Below are positions 23,257 through 36,137 of a DNA stretch of 64,000 nt, in pieces. A program made the position numbers and the translations under genes. This stretch comes from Azolla pinnata (Eukaryota; Streptophyta; Polypodiopsida; Salviniales; Salviniaceae). Within the stretch, counting starts at the first letter, position 1. Each line of letters opens with the position of its first letter. A model generated the notes under the pieces. The model did no database searches. It saw only the letters and a list, made by a program, of their open reading frames with translations, and was not told the DNA's origin. The stretch lies in assembly GCA_037176905.1 (NCBI GenBank), contig JBBBWG010000003.1, forward strand, positions 11,289 through 75,288, in the 5' to 3' direction.

Positions 23257-25534
23257 CTACACCGCACTTCCCGAAGGGGTGATCCCTAGGAGCTTCACAT
23301 CTTCTCCCAGTCCCAAAGGCGGCCCAAGACTGCATCGATCAGTACTATGTTTTTCAATGGCTTCCTTGAGCTTTGCAAGCTGGACATATCAATGTAAAAG
23401 ACATTATTAAACAGAACATGAAAGACATTGTTGAATACAATAAAATAATTTCACCAACCTTTGACAAAGAACAAGAGAAAGCATCCAATTTCCCCTCTGC
23501 ACCCCGATAGAAGTGGAAGAAAGGTAGAAACTTCACATTCAGACTCTTGCACATTGGTTTGTTTTCATCAAAATCAACTTTGATAAACTCCACCTCTGGA
23601 TGATCAGAAGCAAGCTGACATAGCTGCAGATGCAAATTTCAAATGTAAAAAAGAAAGGAAGAAGATTGATAATTTGGGAACTTATTCAAAGCCAGCAAAT
23701 CTTACTTTGGGATATAATGCCCTGCAAGATCCACACCAAGTTGCAAAAAATTCCACAACAACCAGCTTTTCTCCAGCATTTGACAATGCATCAAGGAACT
23801 CTTGTGTAGAATGGATATCCTTTAAATTAGGCTCATCCCCTTTCTGCCACCATTTTACCCCATCTGCAGAAGCATCTCCCCCAGCACGTATCTGCAAACC
23901 CGAAATTTCCACTTGTTAGACTGTCACAAACAATATGTTGAAACACTCCATGCGCCAATGGTACGTATGGATATGAAAACCCATCTCGACAAATTTAACA
24001 AATTATGTCATATATGCAGTGCAGGCCATGACCAAGGAATTCTCATTTTACTTCCAATTTAGCCACATCCATTCTCAGCCCTCTTCTTTATTATCCATCA
24101 GTGCATGAACATTTTACCCCACTTCACTCTTACACTCTTAATCATGTACTTTGCTACTGGAGCTTGTAGCATGTATTTATCTTCTCCTATCTTTTATGTC
24201 ACCAGTGTACCTTCTCATTAACTCAAATTTCACCAACTGCAGGGTTTTTTCCGTCTAGATACTTAGGATATAGCAGCATGGTCTCTCACTGTGCCTTGTG
24301 AGGAGAAGCACTTATATCTCCTCCGTGGTGGACAAGTGATGGTAGTGAAAGATTTTGGGTACAGAGGCACAAAAAGAAGCTAGTAGGATCAGAATCAATT
24401 CCCAAAGAAGATAAAACCATATATTGTTTGTATTCTAACCCTGAAGAAAAGTCATATCCAGTCATAAAGTCCACATTAAAAACTCCAATCAATGGTTGAC
24501 ATGTATTTAATGTGCCGCAAGAATTCAGCAACGAATTACGTTGAAGATATACGGTAACTGGTTCATCTGTTGTCCCATACATTTCCTTTCATAATCACTG
24601 GGGCATCCAGACATGTTTTACAGTACTACCAAAGGTGGACTAACAAAACCACAAACAGCCCTTTAAGAATTAGTGTACAAACTCTGAAGTGAGCTTTTAC
24701 AACAGTGATCCATTTGTATCCAATTACATTGTAACTGATCACGCTAAGGGCAGCAAATGAATTATAATCCACCACTGCCGATGATGTTCATAACCGATAA
24801 CCATCAGGAGGATGCCTTAGAATATGGCAAGAAATCTTTCCAGAACTTGCACCGTGAATTCAAACAGATGGATCATCTTTTTCTGCATTACATCTAGCTT
24901 TTATTGCATCATGGGCATGCCAATAGAATGCGGCAACAAATCTTTCCAGAACTTGCAGAATGAATCCCAACAGATGGATCATGTGTGTCCCCATTACATC
25001 TACCTTCTAATTGCATCATAGACATACTATATCGTAAGGGAGCCACAACGTAAGATCTCCAATCACCGATTCAAGAATTCAGATCCGTCTCTCTATACGA
25101 CAACTGGTTGTGTCCGAGGGACATGGCTTTATGAGGTCCACAAAAGAGGGGCTGCAACATATTGAAAAGTGGTACCTTTCAAGCCAACGGCTTGATGCGA
25201 CCTCTTCTCACGTTATTCGTTTAACACGATACCATTTCACTTGCACGTACGACACCAGGGAGATGAAGAGAGGGCTGCATATTTCTAACCGGAGGAAGAA
25301 ACGGTTGCTCCACCGAGTCGGACTCACAGGTTTGTTCGGAATGGATACCTGGAATGTATGCGGCGATCGCCGAAGGGGGGAAGGGGGGTGCGTGCTGAAT
25401 GAAGGCCCCTGCCTTCGTGGTCGTAGGAGGAGCTCGGTGGAGGGAGGGGGGAAGGAGCGGGAAACGGAGGCCGCAGGTGGGAATGCTCCGGCTTCGACGT
25501 TGAGACAGACAGATCGCGCGAGAGCCCTATCCAT
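23257..25534 (-). CDS. ACHT: Atypical Cys-His-rich thioredoxin (ACHT type), plastid
   Basis: Four exons (25349-25534, 23706-23891, 23459-23623, 23257-23379), all phase 0, give 219 residues. The first 62 residues are rich in Ser, Arg and Pro and poor in acidic residues, as in chloroplast transit peptides. The thioredoxin fold contains the redox site WCGSC (C115 and C118), the phrase [19 protein letters not shown], the cis-Pro loop and FYRGAEG, all hallmarks of plant ACHT/thioredoxin-like-2 proteins. These are plastid thioredoxins with a less reducing potential that oxidise or tune targets such as 2-Cys peroxiredoxin. The C-terminal tail [15 protein letters not shown] also matches the family. 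Exon 1 is the least certain part: it lies behind a 1.46-kb intron and rests on frame, donor and composition. A CTT-rich tract lies just upstream. Confidence 0.9.
24821..25026. repeat. Tandem duplication in ACHT intron 1
   Basis: Two diverged copies of a ~107-bp unit, beginning at about 24821 and 24928. They share AAATCTTTCCAGAACTTGCA, CAGATGGATCAT and CATTACATCTA. The unit lies within intron 1 of the thioredoxin gene. Confidence 0.85.
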
Positions 25535-26543
25535 AAGCGCCGTCTTCTTCTTCCTGCTTCCTTCTTCTTCTTCTTCTTCTTCTTCTTCTTCCTCTACTTC
25601 TTCTTTCCTTCTTCTTCTTTCCTTCTTCTTCTTCCTTCTTCTTTCTTGTTCCATGTGACTGTATTTGACATGTCAACTACATTTCTATTCACATGATGAG
25701 GAGCTGGATTATGTGGTTAGTTACATTGGCAAATGCGATCGATCGATCGATCGAGTCCCCGAGTATCGATTCGATTCTCGTTCTCACCCAGGTTTCTGTA
25801 CACTTGATGAGATTATGCACCGAAGATTTTGGATCGAGAGTTATATATATATATATATATATATATATGTCAAAGAATCGTCATACATTGATGCGATTAC
25901 GCACCCGAGCTTTCGATCGACGAACATGGTTATATACGTCGAAGGAAACCGTTGGACAATCCGGCCTCTGATTTCTGCTCTCGATGCCCCCTTCGATCTC
26001 CATACGTAACCTCCGCATCGACATGGCATTCTCCCAAAACCAAAAAATTGGCAAGGGTATCATGCCTACACCTAGGAGCACCATATTGAATCGAAAAAAA
26101 CGTTTCGATGTTTCGAGATAACGATCTTAACACATTTAGCGTATAATCACAAGGCTTTCATATAAACTGTAGCTTTTAGGATGCACGTCGTTGAGAATGC
26201 AAGAGAAGTGAAAACATTGAATCTCGTTGCAAAACGCCCAAAGGGAACTTCCTAGGGAGAAAACATTGATGCAAACACTACACAAAAAGTGCAAACTTTC
26301 TTCAAACTTCACTAGTAGAAAACGCCTTTACAAAACCATGCACAGTACCTTGAAGCATTATTCCTCGTGATCGACGGCTTGTAAAGGTTGTGCACGTATA
26401 CTTAGCCATCAAGAAAAAGATAGGGTGTTCAAATGATACTTGGAAGGTGTTTACAATGTGAATAACATAAAAATCTGGCTATGAAACCAGCCCAAGTCCT
26501 ACTATTATATAATGGGATGAGATGATAAAAAAGGAAACACACA
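25535..26543. other. Intergenic between ACHT 5' end and SRP receptor 3' end
   Basis: A CTT/TTC microsatellite covers about 25555-25648, immediately upstream of the ACHT start. A GATC tract lies near 25737-25755 and a TA run at 25842-25868. No gene is seen in the rest. Confidence 0.6.
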
Positions 26544-29500
26544 CTAATCGAGAAGAGATTTTATAATTGCCTTCACATTCAGCTTCTTCAAGTCAGTGTA
26601 TGTTTGGCCACAACCAAGAAACATTATAGGTGCACCAGACTTGTAAACCATGGATAGAGCAGCACCAACCTGTCAAAAAAAATGGAAAGAAAGTGCTTCA
26701 GAGAGAGCTCAGTACACATTTGTTGTAACCATGCCGCATTGTGCAACGAGTAAAAAAAAACGTCCAAGAAGATAGAACCTTGTCATCTACAGTGTCGAAT
26801 TTGGTCAACAGGATACCATCTATTGTTCTTGGAAGAGATGATAGAGACATATCAATGAGTTTCTGTAAAGCAACCAGGTACACCAACAATTGTTAAGTAG
26901 TCTCATGGTCACGAAACTGAGAAGGAAGAGCAGCAGACTAAAGCGAGGCAATGGGGCTTACCTGATTGAATTTCATAAGCTGATCAACTCCATCATTCCC
27001 AACTAACGCTTCTCCAACGAACAGAACAAGATCAGGGCTGTTCATATGCACAAGTTTGGCCAACGCTCTCATCAATGGCTCATTGTCCTGTTTCACACCA
27101 TATACATGGCCAGTAAGAACAGTAAACATTAACAACTTACATGTGTCATGAAGTATCAATATAAAAGCAAAAAAGCATGACAATATAATATTGAGAATTA
27201 ACAATTACCTGCATCCGGCCAGCGGTATCAACAAGCACTACATCAATTTTATTGTGTGTTGCCTCACGTATTGCTTCTCTTGCAACTAGCGCAGGATCCT
27301 TCTCATAGCCTCGTTGAAAAAGGCTTATCTGAGATTTTATTATTGTCTCATGTTAATATTCAATAAAATAGAAAAGGTAAACAAAAACAACTGAAATACT
27401 GATGGACCTTTATATTCAACACCAAATGTCCCTTAATGTTTTTTTAACCAAAGATATGTGATCAACATTCATTCGATTCAAATGCAGTAAGTCATGATGT
27501 TTGAACATATATTGCCGATTTCTGTCTTTTCTCTCAGACAAAACCTCAGGACAGTCAGGCAAAAACAAACGGAAACTCAGGTTCATTCTAAAACTACAAG
27601 ATAACACTGCCCCAAGAAAGAAAACCTGCAAGCGGTTTGCATGAGTCCTGAGTTGTTCCACAGCTCCTGATCGGAAGGTATCACATGCTGCCATCATAAC
27701 ACTGACATTGTGCTGCATCAACCAGTAAGCCACCTGGTAATGGATTCTATCAGTATTTTGACATAAAATTTTTTCCAAGCAAGTACAGATTATTTTTTCA
27801 GTTGGTCCATATCTCTAAGCCCAATACCCAGAATATACCAACCAGTTTGATGAAGATGATAGAAACTGCTTATATTATCAAGAAATTCCAAAATACGCAT
27901 ATATTAAAGTAAATTATGCACTAATAGGCAGGATCTGGTAGTTATGTTAAAAAATTTGGGGTGTTGTGGCAAACGACCACTAATATAGGTGCAGTTAGGT
28001 AACTCTTTTGTTTGAATAAGTAAGTAAACCTTTGCAAGATTTGTTGACTTGCCAACGCCATTTACACCGCAAAATACTACAACATATGGGCGTCCTTGCT
28101 CTTTGGCGGAATGAACATCACGCAGAATATCAATAGACCGTCTTGGAGTGAGAATTCTAAGCAATGCTTCTTCCATAGCACTCTGTATATAAAATTTACC
28201 GTTCAAAAGCTGTTAGACATGAAATAGAGTGCCAAAAGGGGTGACAAATAGAGATTTGTAAATGAAGCATACATCATAGTGATTGCTGATTTATTTACCT
28301 TCACAGTAGAAGAGATCCTTGTGAAAGAGCCCATTTTTTTCCCAATTAAACTTGCAGCCACAGAATTGCATAGTTCCTCAGAGATTTCCTCGGCCTAAAA
28401 AAGGACCATTCATATATTTTTACATAATCATTAAGAGCTAAACATTTGAACGAACATACAGGAATATATAAAAAATTCTCAAATGTTGAACAAACACATG
28501 AGAGATCAACTGGGTTTCCAGTTCACAGATACCACATCAGTAAGTTCAACATCCTCGTAAAATTAATTTAAATGCTTAGGGATAAATATTATGACAAAGA
28601 AATTAAAGAATAAACAAGAGATCTAATTTTCGTACATTTAGTACTATATCTATACGCATATGTAAATAAATGGATAAAGGTTGTTCAAAATCTATACCAT
28701 AAAAGCACATATACAAGTAATACACATACATGTTATGCACTAGAAATGAAGGTCGAATGTGTAAAAATACTATATATATGCATGTTTTTATAAGCAATGT
28801 ACACATTTATTGGATTTGTGTATAATTTTAGTACACATATATGATATAAATGTACAGACGGATAGATACACTGATATACACAGGTATAGATACATGGATC
28901 ACAATAAAAATTTGCATTCATGCATGTACGGATGTATATATTTATGTATATATGCATCATAAATTAGAATTATACACGAACTACATGTACATGCACATTT
29001 ACTTGTAGAAATCAAATGGAAGGTGACATACCACATTCTTCATCATCAGGCGTTCCTTAAGGGATTTCAATGCTGGTGCTAGATCTTCCTTGTCAATTAC
29101 AGCCTTTCCCGCAACACTTCACAGACAAAAGAAAAACATTTACACCAGAGAAACGATCTAGAAAAAAAAGCATACCAGACATTTTAAAAAGAAGACGAAA
29201 GTTGGGGGGTGGGGGAACCTTTGAATGAGTGAGGAAAACCATCCTTTCTTCTTCACATTCTCTTTCTGCTTAGGGATATTCGCCACTTCGTCATCAATCT
29301 CCAAATCAGACTCATCATCTTCTTCATCAGCATCCATAAGGCTTACTCCTTGATCTACTACAACTGCATCCTGACCCTCCTTAGAAACCGAATCCAACGG
29401 CTCAGAATGATCCAGATTCTTGGCCGGAGCATCATCCCAAACCCTATTTTTCTTCACTATTTTCTTTACACCAGTTTCTTCTGTATTGTTGCTGTTGTTA

Positions 29501-30276
29501 GTTGCTACAGGGTTTGATTTCGACCCTTTCTTTCCTCCTTTAGACTTAAGTTTGTGAAGCTTATCTACATTGAAAGCAGTTTCAACGACTTTGTGATCTT
29601 CATCGCTGCTACTATGTCCCTGACCATGGCTTTGGCCGTTTCCTCCATCAAAAGAGGTTTTTTTCCCAGAAGTTTTACCAGATCCATTACGTTGATCATG
29701 GTTCTTCTTAGCGAGGCCATTCCCATGATGCACACCATCGCTTTCACCTGCATTCTCACCCTCCGTAGATCCATTCTGCTGCTTGCTTGATGAATTCTTG
29801 CCTCCTTTACCGTTTCCGCGTAAGGAGGAGTTTCCTGTCTTTTGCTTACCTCCAAGGTCAGACGAAAAATTCATCTGCTTACTCTTGGTGCGAAGCTCAT
29901 CAGATCTAGCTTCTGCTTCGAGGAGAAGCTGCCGGAAAGTGTCGTCGAAATCGGAAGCATAATCCGTTCTCTTGGGGTTAAAAAGAGGAGAGAACTCACG
30001 TTTCACGGAGTCAAGGAGCTCGTCGACGTAGAGGAGATGGAGGATCTTCCTGTAGACCGCGACGAAGACAAGGCCGAGGTCGTTGTTGTAGGTCCATTTG
30101 AGGGTGTAGGAGCAGCCTGGGGCGTCATGCTGGAAGGAGGAGGCGGCGTTCCGCTCTTCGAGGAGGCAAGATCGGATGAGCGCGTCGATGGGGGAGCCCT
30201 TGAGGGCGGTGGCGAGCTCCTGGTAGGTCCAAAGGATGAGACCTCCGCGGGTGAAGATGAGAAGCTGTTCCAACAT
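26544..30276 (-). CDS. SRPRA: Signal recognition particle receptor subunit alpha
   Basis: Nine exons (29219-30276, 29032-29116, 28299-28394, 28030-28182, 27626-27733, 27209-27328, 26962-27087, 26779-26862, 26544-26669) join into 651 residues. The N-terminus ([16 protein letters not shown]) is the SRX longin-like domain that binds SRP receptor beta at the ER. A charged, low-complexity linker rich in Asn, Gly, Ser and Lys follows (about 130-330). The C-terminal NG GTPase domain shows GVNGVGKST (P-loop, about 452-460), DTAGRMQ (about 534), TKFD (about 602) and GCGQTYTDL near the end. It docks ribosome-SRP complexes at the ER translocon in a paired-GTPase cycle. All key residues are intact and the length is normal for plant SR-alpha. 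A TG-rich minisatellite lies just upstream. Confidence 0.97.
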
Positions 30277-30460
30277 GTCGATCGATCGATCGGATCGGTC
30301 AGGTCGGTGGGTGTTATTTCGATCTGTGCGATCAGGAATACCGAACAGAGAAATCAGAATCAGGAAGAAAGAGAAGAAGAAGAGGAAGAAGAGGAAGAAG
30401 AAGAAGTCGCCGAAGGAGAAGAGAAAGAAACGAGTCTACAGAATTCTAAGCGTGCGTTCC

Positions 30461-30860
30461 TATGCAGGCTTCTCTGTTTGTGTGTGTTTTGTGAATTGTG
30501 TGCTTCTCTATTTGTGTGTATTGTGTATTGTGAATTGTGTTCTATGTGTCTGTGTTTGTGCATATTGTGTATTGTGTACTATGTGTCTCTATTTTTGTGT
30601 ATTGTGTATTGTGTGTATTGTGTACTGTGTATTGTGTACTGTGTCTCTACTTGTGTGTATTGTGTATTGTGTGTGTATTGTGTGTGTATTGTGTGTATTG
30701 TGTATTGTGTATTGTGTCTCTATTTGTGTGTATTGTGTATTGTGTGTGTATTGTGTGTATTGTGTATTGTGTATTGTGTCTCTATTTGTGTGTATTGTGT
30801 ATTGTGTCTCTATTTGTGTGTTATTGTGTATTGTGTATTGGTGTGTGTGTTAGATTTTGC
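30461..30860. repeat. TGTGTATTG minisatellite at the SRPRA 5' end
   Basis: About 400 bp of variants of TGTGTATTG, TGTGTACTG and TGTCTCTATTTG. It starts some 190 bp upstream of the SRPRA start codon. The repeat yields long Cys/Val/Tyr-rich open frames that are artefacts. Confidence 0.95.
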
Positions 30861-31752
30861 TTTACAATCTTGCAAGGACTTGGTCAAGAAAGAGCTCCTT
30901 TTAGACCGGCCAATCGGCAGAGCTTGACAGAAGCCTGGGAAATGACGAGGTTGTATCCACACCTGTGCGCTTCAGAAGAAGACTCGTTCGGAAATGCTAG
31001 AGAGGGGTCCAAGCGCGAATGGGCGATATCGACATTTCCAACGTGTTTTTCGAAGGCTCGATTGTGTAGAGGGAAGCCAGGAATGTAGGAGCTGATCTTC
31101 GCCTCCGAAAGATCTGGCCGAACCCATAACAATGGGGAAATTGCCATGCATTTTTGTCGAACACTACCAAGATTTGAGAATGAGAAGTGCCGAGCCTGTC
31201 AAAAATTACACGAAATTACACGATTACTGACGCTGATCATCAGGGAAAATGAGAACTATGTAGGAAAGCTGATGTTTTTGACATAAATAACATAGTTCCA
31301 CCAACATTTCTGTTGAGCTTGATTGGAGATGCTAGCAACTTATGCTTTTGTATTCACCTTGCCTATTTTGGCAAACATTCTCTTGTGAACTAACTAATTA
31401 GGCACGCTTCCATTGCCAAATTTGGAAAAAATCAGATCACACCAATATACCAAAAAGAAGCAAAAGAAAAACAGACATCACAAAAACAGAATTCAGTTAG
31501 GGAAGGGGGGGAATGTGTGTCAACCAAATGACCAAAGTATGAAGAAAAACCCCAAAAATCTGTTTTTACATAGGCTTTTATTTGACCTAAACATTCCAAG
31601 GTTTCTGTACATGTACCAATCGATCCTACTATTCACAACCTATCCATGTTCCAATTGACATACGATCGCTTGTTAGATCTTATTACTCGTTGCAACTAAA
31701 CACGACATTACATGGAGCTCTCGATTCTGCTAGAGTCAATCCTTCCAATAAA
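30861..31752. other. Intergenic, no gene recognised
   Basis: Between the SRPRA promoter side and the alpha-amylase 3' end. Only short, unsupported frames are present. Confidence 0.55.
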
Positions 31753-34700
31753 TCAGGCTTCGCCTTGGCACAGATCGACGATCGTGCTTCTAGATTCAGG
31801 TCTGACGAGCTCGGGAACCTCGCGGAGAATCCGCCGTACCGTTCTGCACGACATCTTGTCGCTTAAATTGAGAGGATAGGTTGATCGTATGACCTCAGAT
31901 CTTTGCGGTGAAGCAACGGAGATCTCCAATGTTCTCCCTTGCTTCCGCTTCTCGAGTCCAGACTGCATCTTGACCGGCTCCCAAATGGCAAATTCGTGAC
32001 CTGACATGGCTAGTTTCCATTGTCCAGGATCAGGCAGCAAGGAGCCCATCTCAAACCTAGTTGGCACCATGAGACATCCCTCTTTGTTAGTAACACAGAA
32101 GCCACCATCCACCATATATAGCACTTCACCATCTATCTACATTTGGTAGAAACTCCCTATAAGATGCTCTACCAAAGCATTGTGGAGTAAAAGATTCCTC
32201 CTATGTAGCCCTTCCACATCTATCTACATTTGGTAGAAACTTCCTCTAAGATCCTTTACCAAAGCATTGTGCAGTAAAAAGACCCCTAAGACAATTGCTT
32301 AGGCAAACTACAAGTAAAGAGCACCTTGAGCCGATCTTCACTATCAACCGATTCTCGACGTTCGCGACGTATAAATCAGCCTCTGCCACTTCGATGGTGA
32401 TCTTACTTGCGGCATTTATGCCCAGCCTCTTCCTCAGCTTTGTCAAGTCGCTTATATTCTTTTGAATGCCCCAAGAGAAGAAGTGATCGTAGAACTGATT
32501 CACAGACCCCATCCAATTCAGCGATTACTCCAAAAATACATATAATCTGATTTATCATTACTTTTTTCGGCTTACAATGCATGGAATGCCTGGGTGCGTG
32601 AGGATATAAACATATCCAAGAAGAACTTTATCATCGGGGAAATTCCAACGTCTTTGTGTGGATCCAGTATCATGGTTGTCGATGAATGTCACAGCTCTCT
32701 GAGGGTACCATCCTGCACATTAGAAGCTTTCAGTTGTCCTACTAGCTCCAGCAACAATACATTGTTATTAGCACTCATGGATAGTGTTAGCAATAAACTG
32801 AACAAGGATTAAATTTCTTTTGAATTGTCGGTCTAACTAAACCAGATACAAATGAAAAATGACTGGCATGTAGAAGGAAGGCATCATTGAAAGTAGCTTG
32901 AAATCATAAAATTTAGACGAATGGTGGAAGGAAATCGAGGTCAGGTATGGAAACCTATCAATCCAGGCGGTTTTCCTTGCAAGTCTTTCAGGCGCCACAG
33001 CTGGCCCCCAACTGCGACTTGTAGGATTCCTTTCGTTGTGAAATCAAATGCACATGCCGTCCCACCAGTCCCATCGATCCAATCGCACAGCACTTGACGA
33101 TGTGCATCTATTAGGGTTGATGTAAAAAAAGGATCTTGAGCACGTTACACTCTCACCGCACATCAAAAGAATAGACACTACAGCACGTCAATACACAGAC
33201 ACAAGCCTTCAAGCTTCAGTCCTGGCACAAGAACAAATCTTTTTCAAATATGTGAATTGGCTTCTAAGGAAGGCTTTCCCATCCAGCTTGTTATCCTACT
33301 GTGATGCTTGTTAAAAACTAGAGATTTAATCTACATTTTACTTAAAAAGGTGAATTTATGGAGCCGATATCTTGTGAAAATTAAGAAAACAGTTTAGCAC
33401 TTGTTCTTTGATGCTAAGAGAACAAATTTTAGATGTTTCTTTTCAGAGAGTTTTCGAGCAAATTATAAGCAAGCATACTCTGATCATAAGCAATACTACA
33501 GTTCTCATCACACACTAGTACAAATTATGAGATAATTTACTCTGACCATGAGCAACACCATGGGGGTACCTTGGGCAAAACAAACGCTTCAGCACTGAGA
33601 TTCTCGTGGTTTACAATGCCAAGAGAACGGATTTTAGATGTTTCTTCCTAACAAATATCTCAACATGAGTGGGTTTTTAGCAAATTATAAGAGGACTTAC
33701 TCTGATCATAAGCAATGCTACCATTATCATACACCATGCTTGTCCAAAGCTCCCCCACTGAAAATGTTGGCTCCGTTCGTGCGCAATATCTGTGATAATA
33801 CAAAACCAAATATACTTCAAAACAGTCACAAAGAAGACTTAGTGCACGAAGTTTAACAACTTGGAAAATTAATCTAGAGAGTGCGAGAAGTTTAATGGCT
33901 AGGCAAGTTAATCTAGAAAGCGCTAGAAGTCCTAAAAGGCTTTAGGGTCAATCAGGAAGATCTAGAGCTTACAGCTTCACGAATTCCGCCGCATATCCTT
34001 TCACAAAATCGAACCTCCAGCCATCGAACCCGACATCCGCTTTCATCCAGTTCATCCAGTCGGAGAGCTCATCTTGGACACGCTTGTTGGTGTGGTCGAG
34101 GTCGGGGGCTGCCTCGTAGCTCTCACCAGTGTCATGCTGCCCTTTCCCACCACTGTCATACGAATCATCATCGACAACCGCCCACGGGCCCCAGTCGAGC
34201 CTCTCATCCTCAGTCCCACCCTCAAATAGATTCCAATGTCCACTCGAATCTTGCCTCCATGCACTCCGGTGGTTGATGACAATGTCTGCGATGCAACAGA
34301 CCCCGCTCACATGCAACAGATCTATGAGCTCCTCAAGCTGCTCTTTCGTGCCATACTTTGAGTCATCGAGATCATAGAGCTGGCTCGGTAAATAACCTGC
34401 GGCAATATTCTAGCCAGTCGGAATTACACAAGGGACATCGACGATCGCATGTAAAGTGCCGAACATTATAAGAAGGGATCACAAAACTTGTTTCGTAATA
34501 ATTAGACTGATTTATGATCGGTTTTGCATAAGGGAGAGATTGAAATGGCATACCATTCGCATCGACCGACTGAGATGGCGGGGGAAGCCAAACATCAGTA
34601 ATGCCAGCAAGCGTGATTTCATCGACTTGGTCGCGGAGGATATGGTACCAAGGGTACTTTTTCGGCGACTCCCAATTGAAACTCTGCTCAAAATACAGTC

Positions 34701-35930
34701 AACACATCCATGACCACGTACACAAAGTCATGCACCAAGGGCATATATAGTGCATAAACAGCCGGTGTGTGTGTCTGTGTGTGTATTATATAATATGAGC
34801 AGAAACACTATGTCAACTAACCCTAGAGTTCAATCTACCCCATTAGAGTTTAATCTACCCCACGACCAGCTATATCTGTATTCCAACTTAATTATCACCG
34901 AATAGAGATGCCAATTAGACATGAGTCAGATGCATGTCTTTGTAACTGCGAAAACCCTAATCAAACGGACCTTCTCAAAAGAAAATCATCACAGGTCACA
35001 CAAGCCTAGCAGCTTTGCTTACTTAACAGGACCTTCCATCGATATATATAAAAGTCGGTAATTGGGATAAAAACACCCGGTCTCAATCAAATGGACATGC
35101 AGAATCTGCATGCATATGATCCTGGCAACAACATGAATCACATAACAATATCAAATTAGGTGTGTTTGGGAAACCCTAATCTGCAAAAAAGGACAGACAC
35201 AGAGAGAGAAAGATAGAGTACATGCACCGATCGACGCCAGCTATGCCTAGTTCTGCGGTTTGATCATAGATATAACCTGGGAATCGCCTGTGCAAAAATC
35301 AGGTGAAAACTATTTTCCAAACCCTAAGTGTCATCAGGAAAGGTGGAAAATTGAACCAGAGAAAGACCAGACTTTGGAGCTTCGATTCCCAGTATTCCAA
35401 TGGAACCAAAGCCATCGAAGTGGGAGCGGAATGGATTAGATGGACGTTCAACATGAAGAAGGAATGACAGATGAAACGAGGTGCATATTGACCTGGAACA
35501 GGAGGCGATGGAGAGGGGGAGAAGGAGAAGGTCTTCCGGGGCGGGCTCGGCTGCCATGGAACTCGACCCTGCGTTTCATGCGGCGGGCGGCGCGGAGGCC
35601 TGGTGCACCATCTCCATCATCGATAGCATCTTCTTCTCCTTCCTCTCCTTCGCCTTCTTCGGCCTCCTCCTCCTCTCCCACGGGGCTCGCAGTCCCGGAT
35701 TTCTTGTGGATCCATTTCTTGGAGAAGAGATCGCGGGCAGCAATGGCGGGCGACGCTGCTGCAGAGGGACGAGGGCCACGGAACGGCGGCAGCGCGTGTC
35801 GGGAAGATTGAAGCTCGAGCACTCCAGATTGGCTGAAGCTCGGCTCCAAGAAACCCCGCCATGCGTTGAAGACGCTGCTGCTGCTGCTGCTGCAGGCGGG
35901 CCATGAGAAAGTGCAGGAACAGTTGGCCAT
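31753..35930 (-). CDS. AMY: Alpha-amylase (GH13) with N- and C-terminal extensions
   Basis: Eight exons (35493-35930, 34554-34683, 33973-34396, 33701-33789, 32955-33107, 32576-32712, 32325-32494, 31753-32056) join in phase into 614 residues. The catalytic part (about 147-540) has DIVINHR, the nucleophile in GWRFDF (D319), the acid/base in VGELW (E344) and FIDNHD (D426), so starch alpha-1,4-hydrolysis should be intact. The fold and length match plant secretory-type alpha-amylases. Exon 1 is unusual: it ends in LLFQ, which joins correctly to SFNWES, but carries about 140 extra residues. These comprise a Ser/Ala-rich start that could be a transit peptide and a Glu-rich stretch. After IWE, where plant amylases normally end, about 74 more residues follow with a basic/serine-rich composition. 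The frame of exon 1 was chosen because only it supplies LFQ in phase. Its upstream start is less certain than the catalytic exons. Confidence 0.86.
32131..32285. repeat. Duplicated hairpin unit in the last alpha-amylase intron
   Basis: Two copies, 87 bp apart, of ATCTATCTACATTTGGTAG followed about 20 bp later by CTACCAAAGCATTGTG (TTACCAAA in the second copy). TTTGGTAG and CTACCAAA form a short hairpin in each copy. Confidence 0.85.
33400..33740. repeat. Degenerate copies of the alpha-amylase exon-4 splice region
   Basis: The sequence TTTTAGATGTTTCTT, AGCAAATTATAAG and ACTCTGATCATAAGCAAT at about 33610-33720 includes the 3' end of exon 4 and its donor. Diverged copies lie in the following intron at about 33428-33500, and a shorter one (ACTCTGACCATGAGCAA) near 33540-33556. 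This is a local tandem duplication that copied part of an exon. Confidence 0.75.
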
Positions 35931-36137
35931 GGCGAGACTGTCTGCTCCAAACCCTAGGACATGGCGGCACAGCAGGCTGATCGATCGCTGCAGGTAGCCT
36001 GGGAGCGCGAAGAAGATGGCGATGGCCTCTGTTTCTTCTAGTTGTAACTAGTTTTGGCCCAGTCCTTTCCCAAATAAGCAAAAAACAGAACAGAAACAAC
36101 AAAACTATAATGTCTTCTTGGTCTTGATTTTCTTGTC

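Noticed and set aside
30236-31088. Cys/Val/Tyr-rich frames of up to 361 codons
   Set aside because: Translation of the TGTGTATTG minisatellite; no protein family looks like this.
35481-35906. Plus-strand frame with a hydrophobic segment ([16 protein letters not shown]) whose ATG at 35556 nearly overlaps a minus-strand ATG
   Set aside because: It lies antisense to alpha-amylase exon 1, which explains the open frame. The minus ATG at 35557 is in a frame that does not join LFQ to the amylase.
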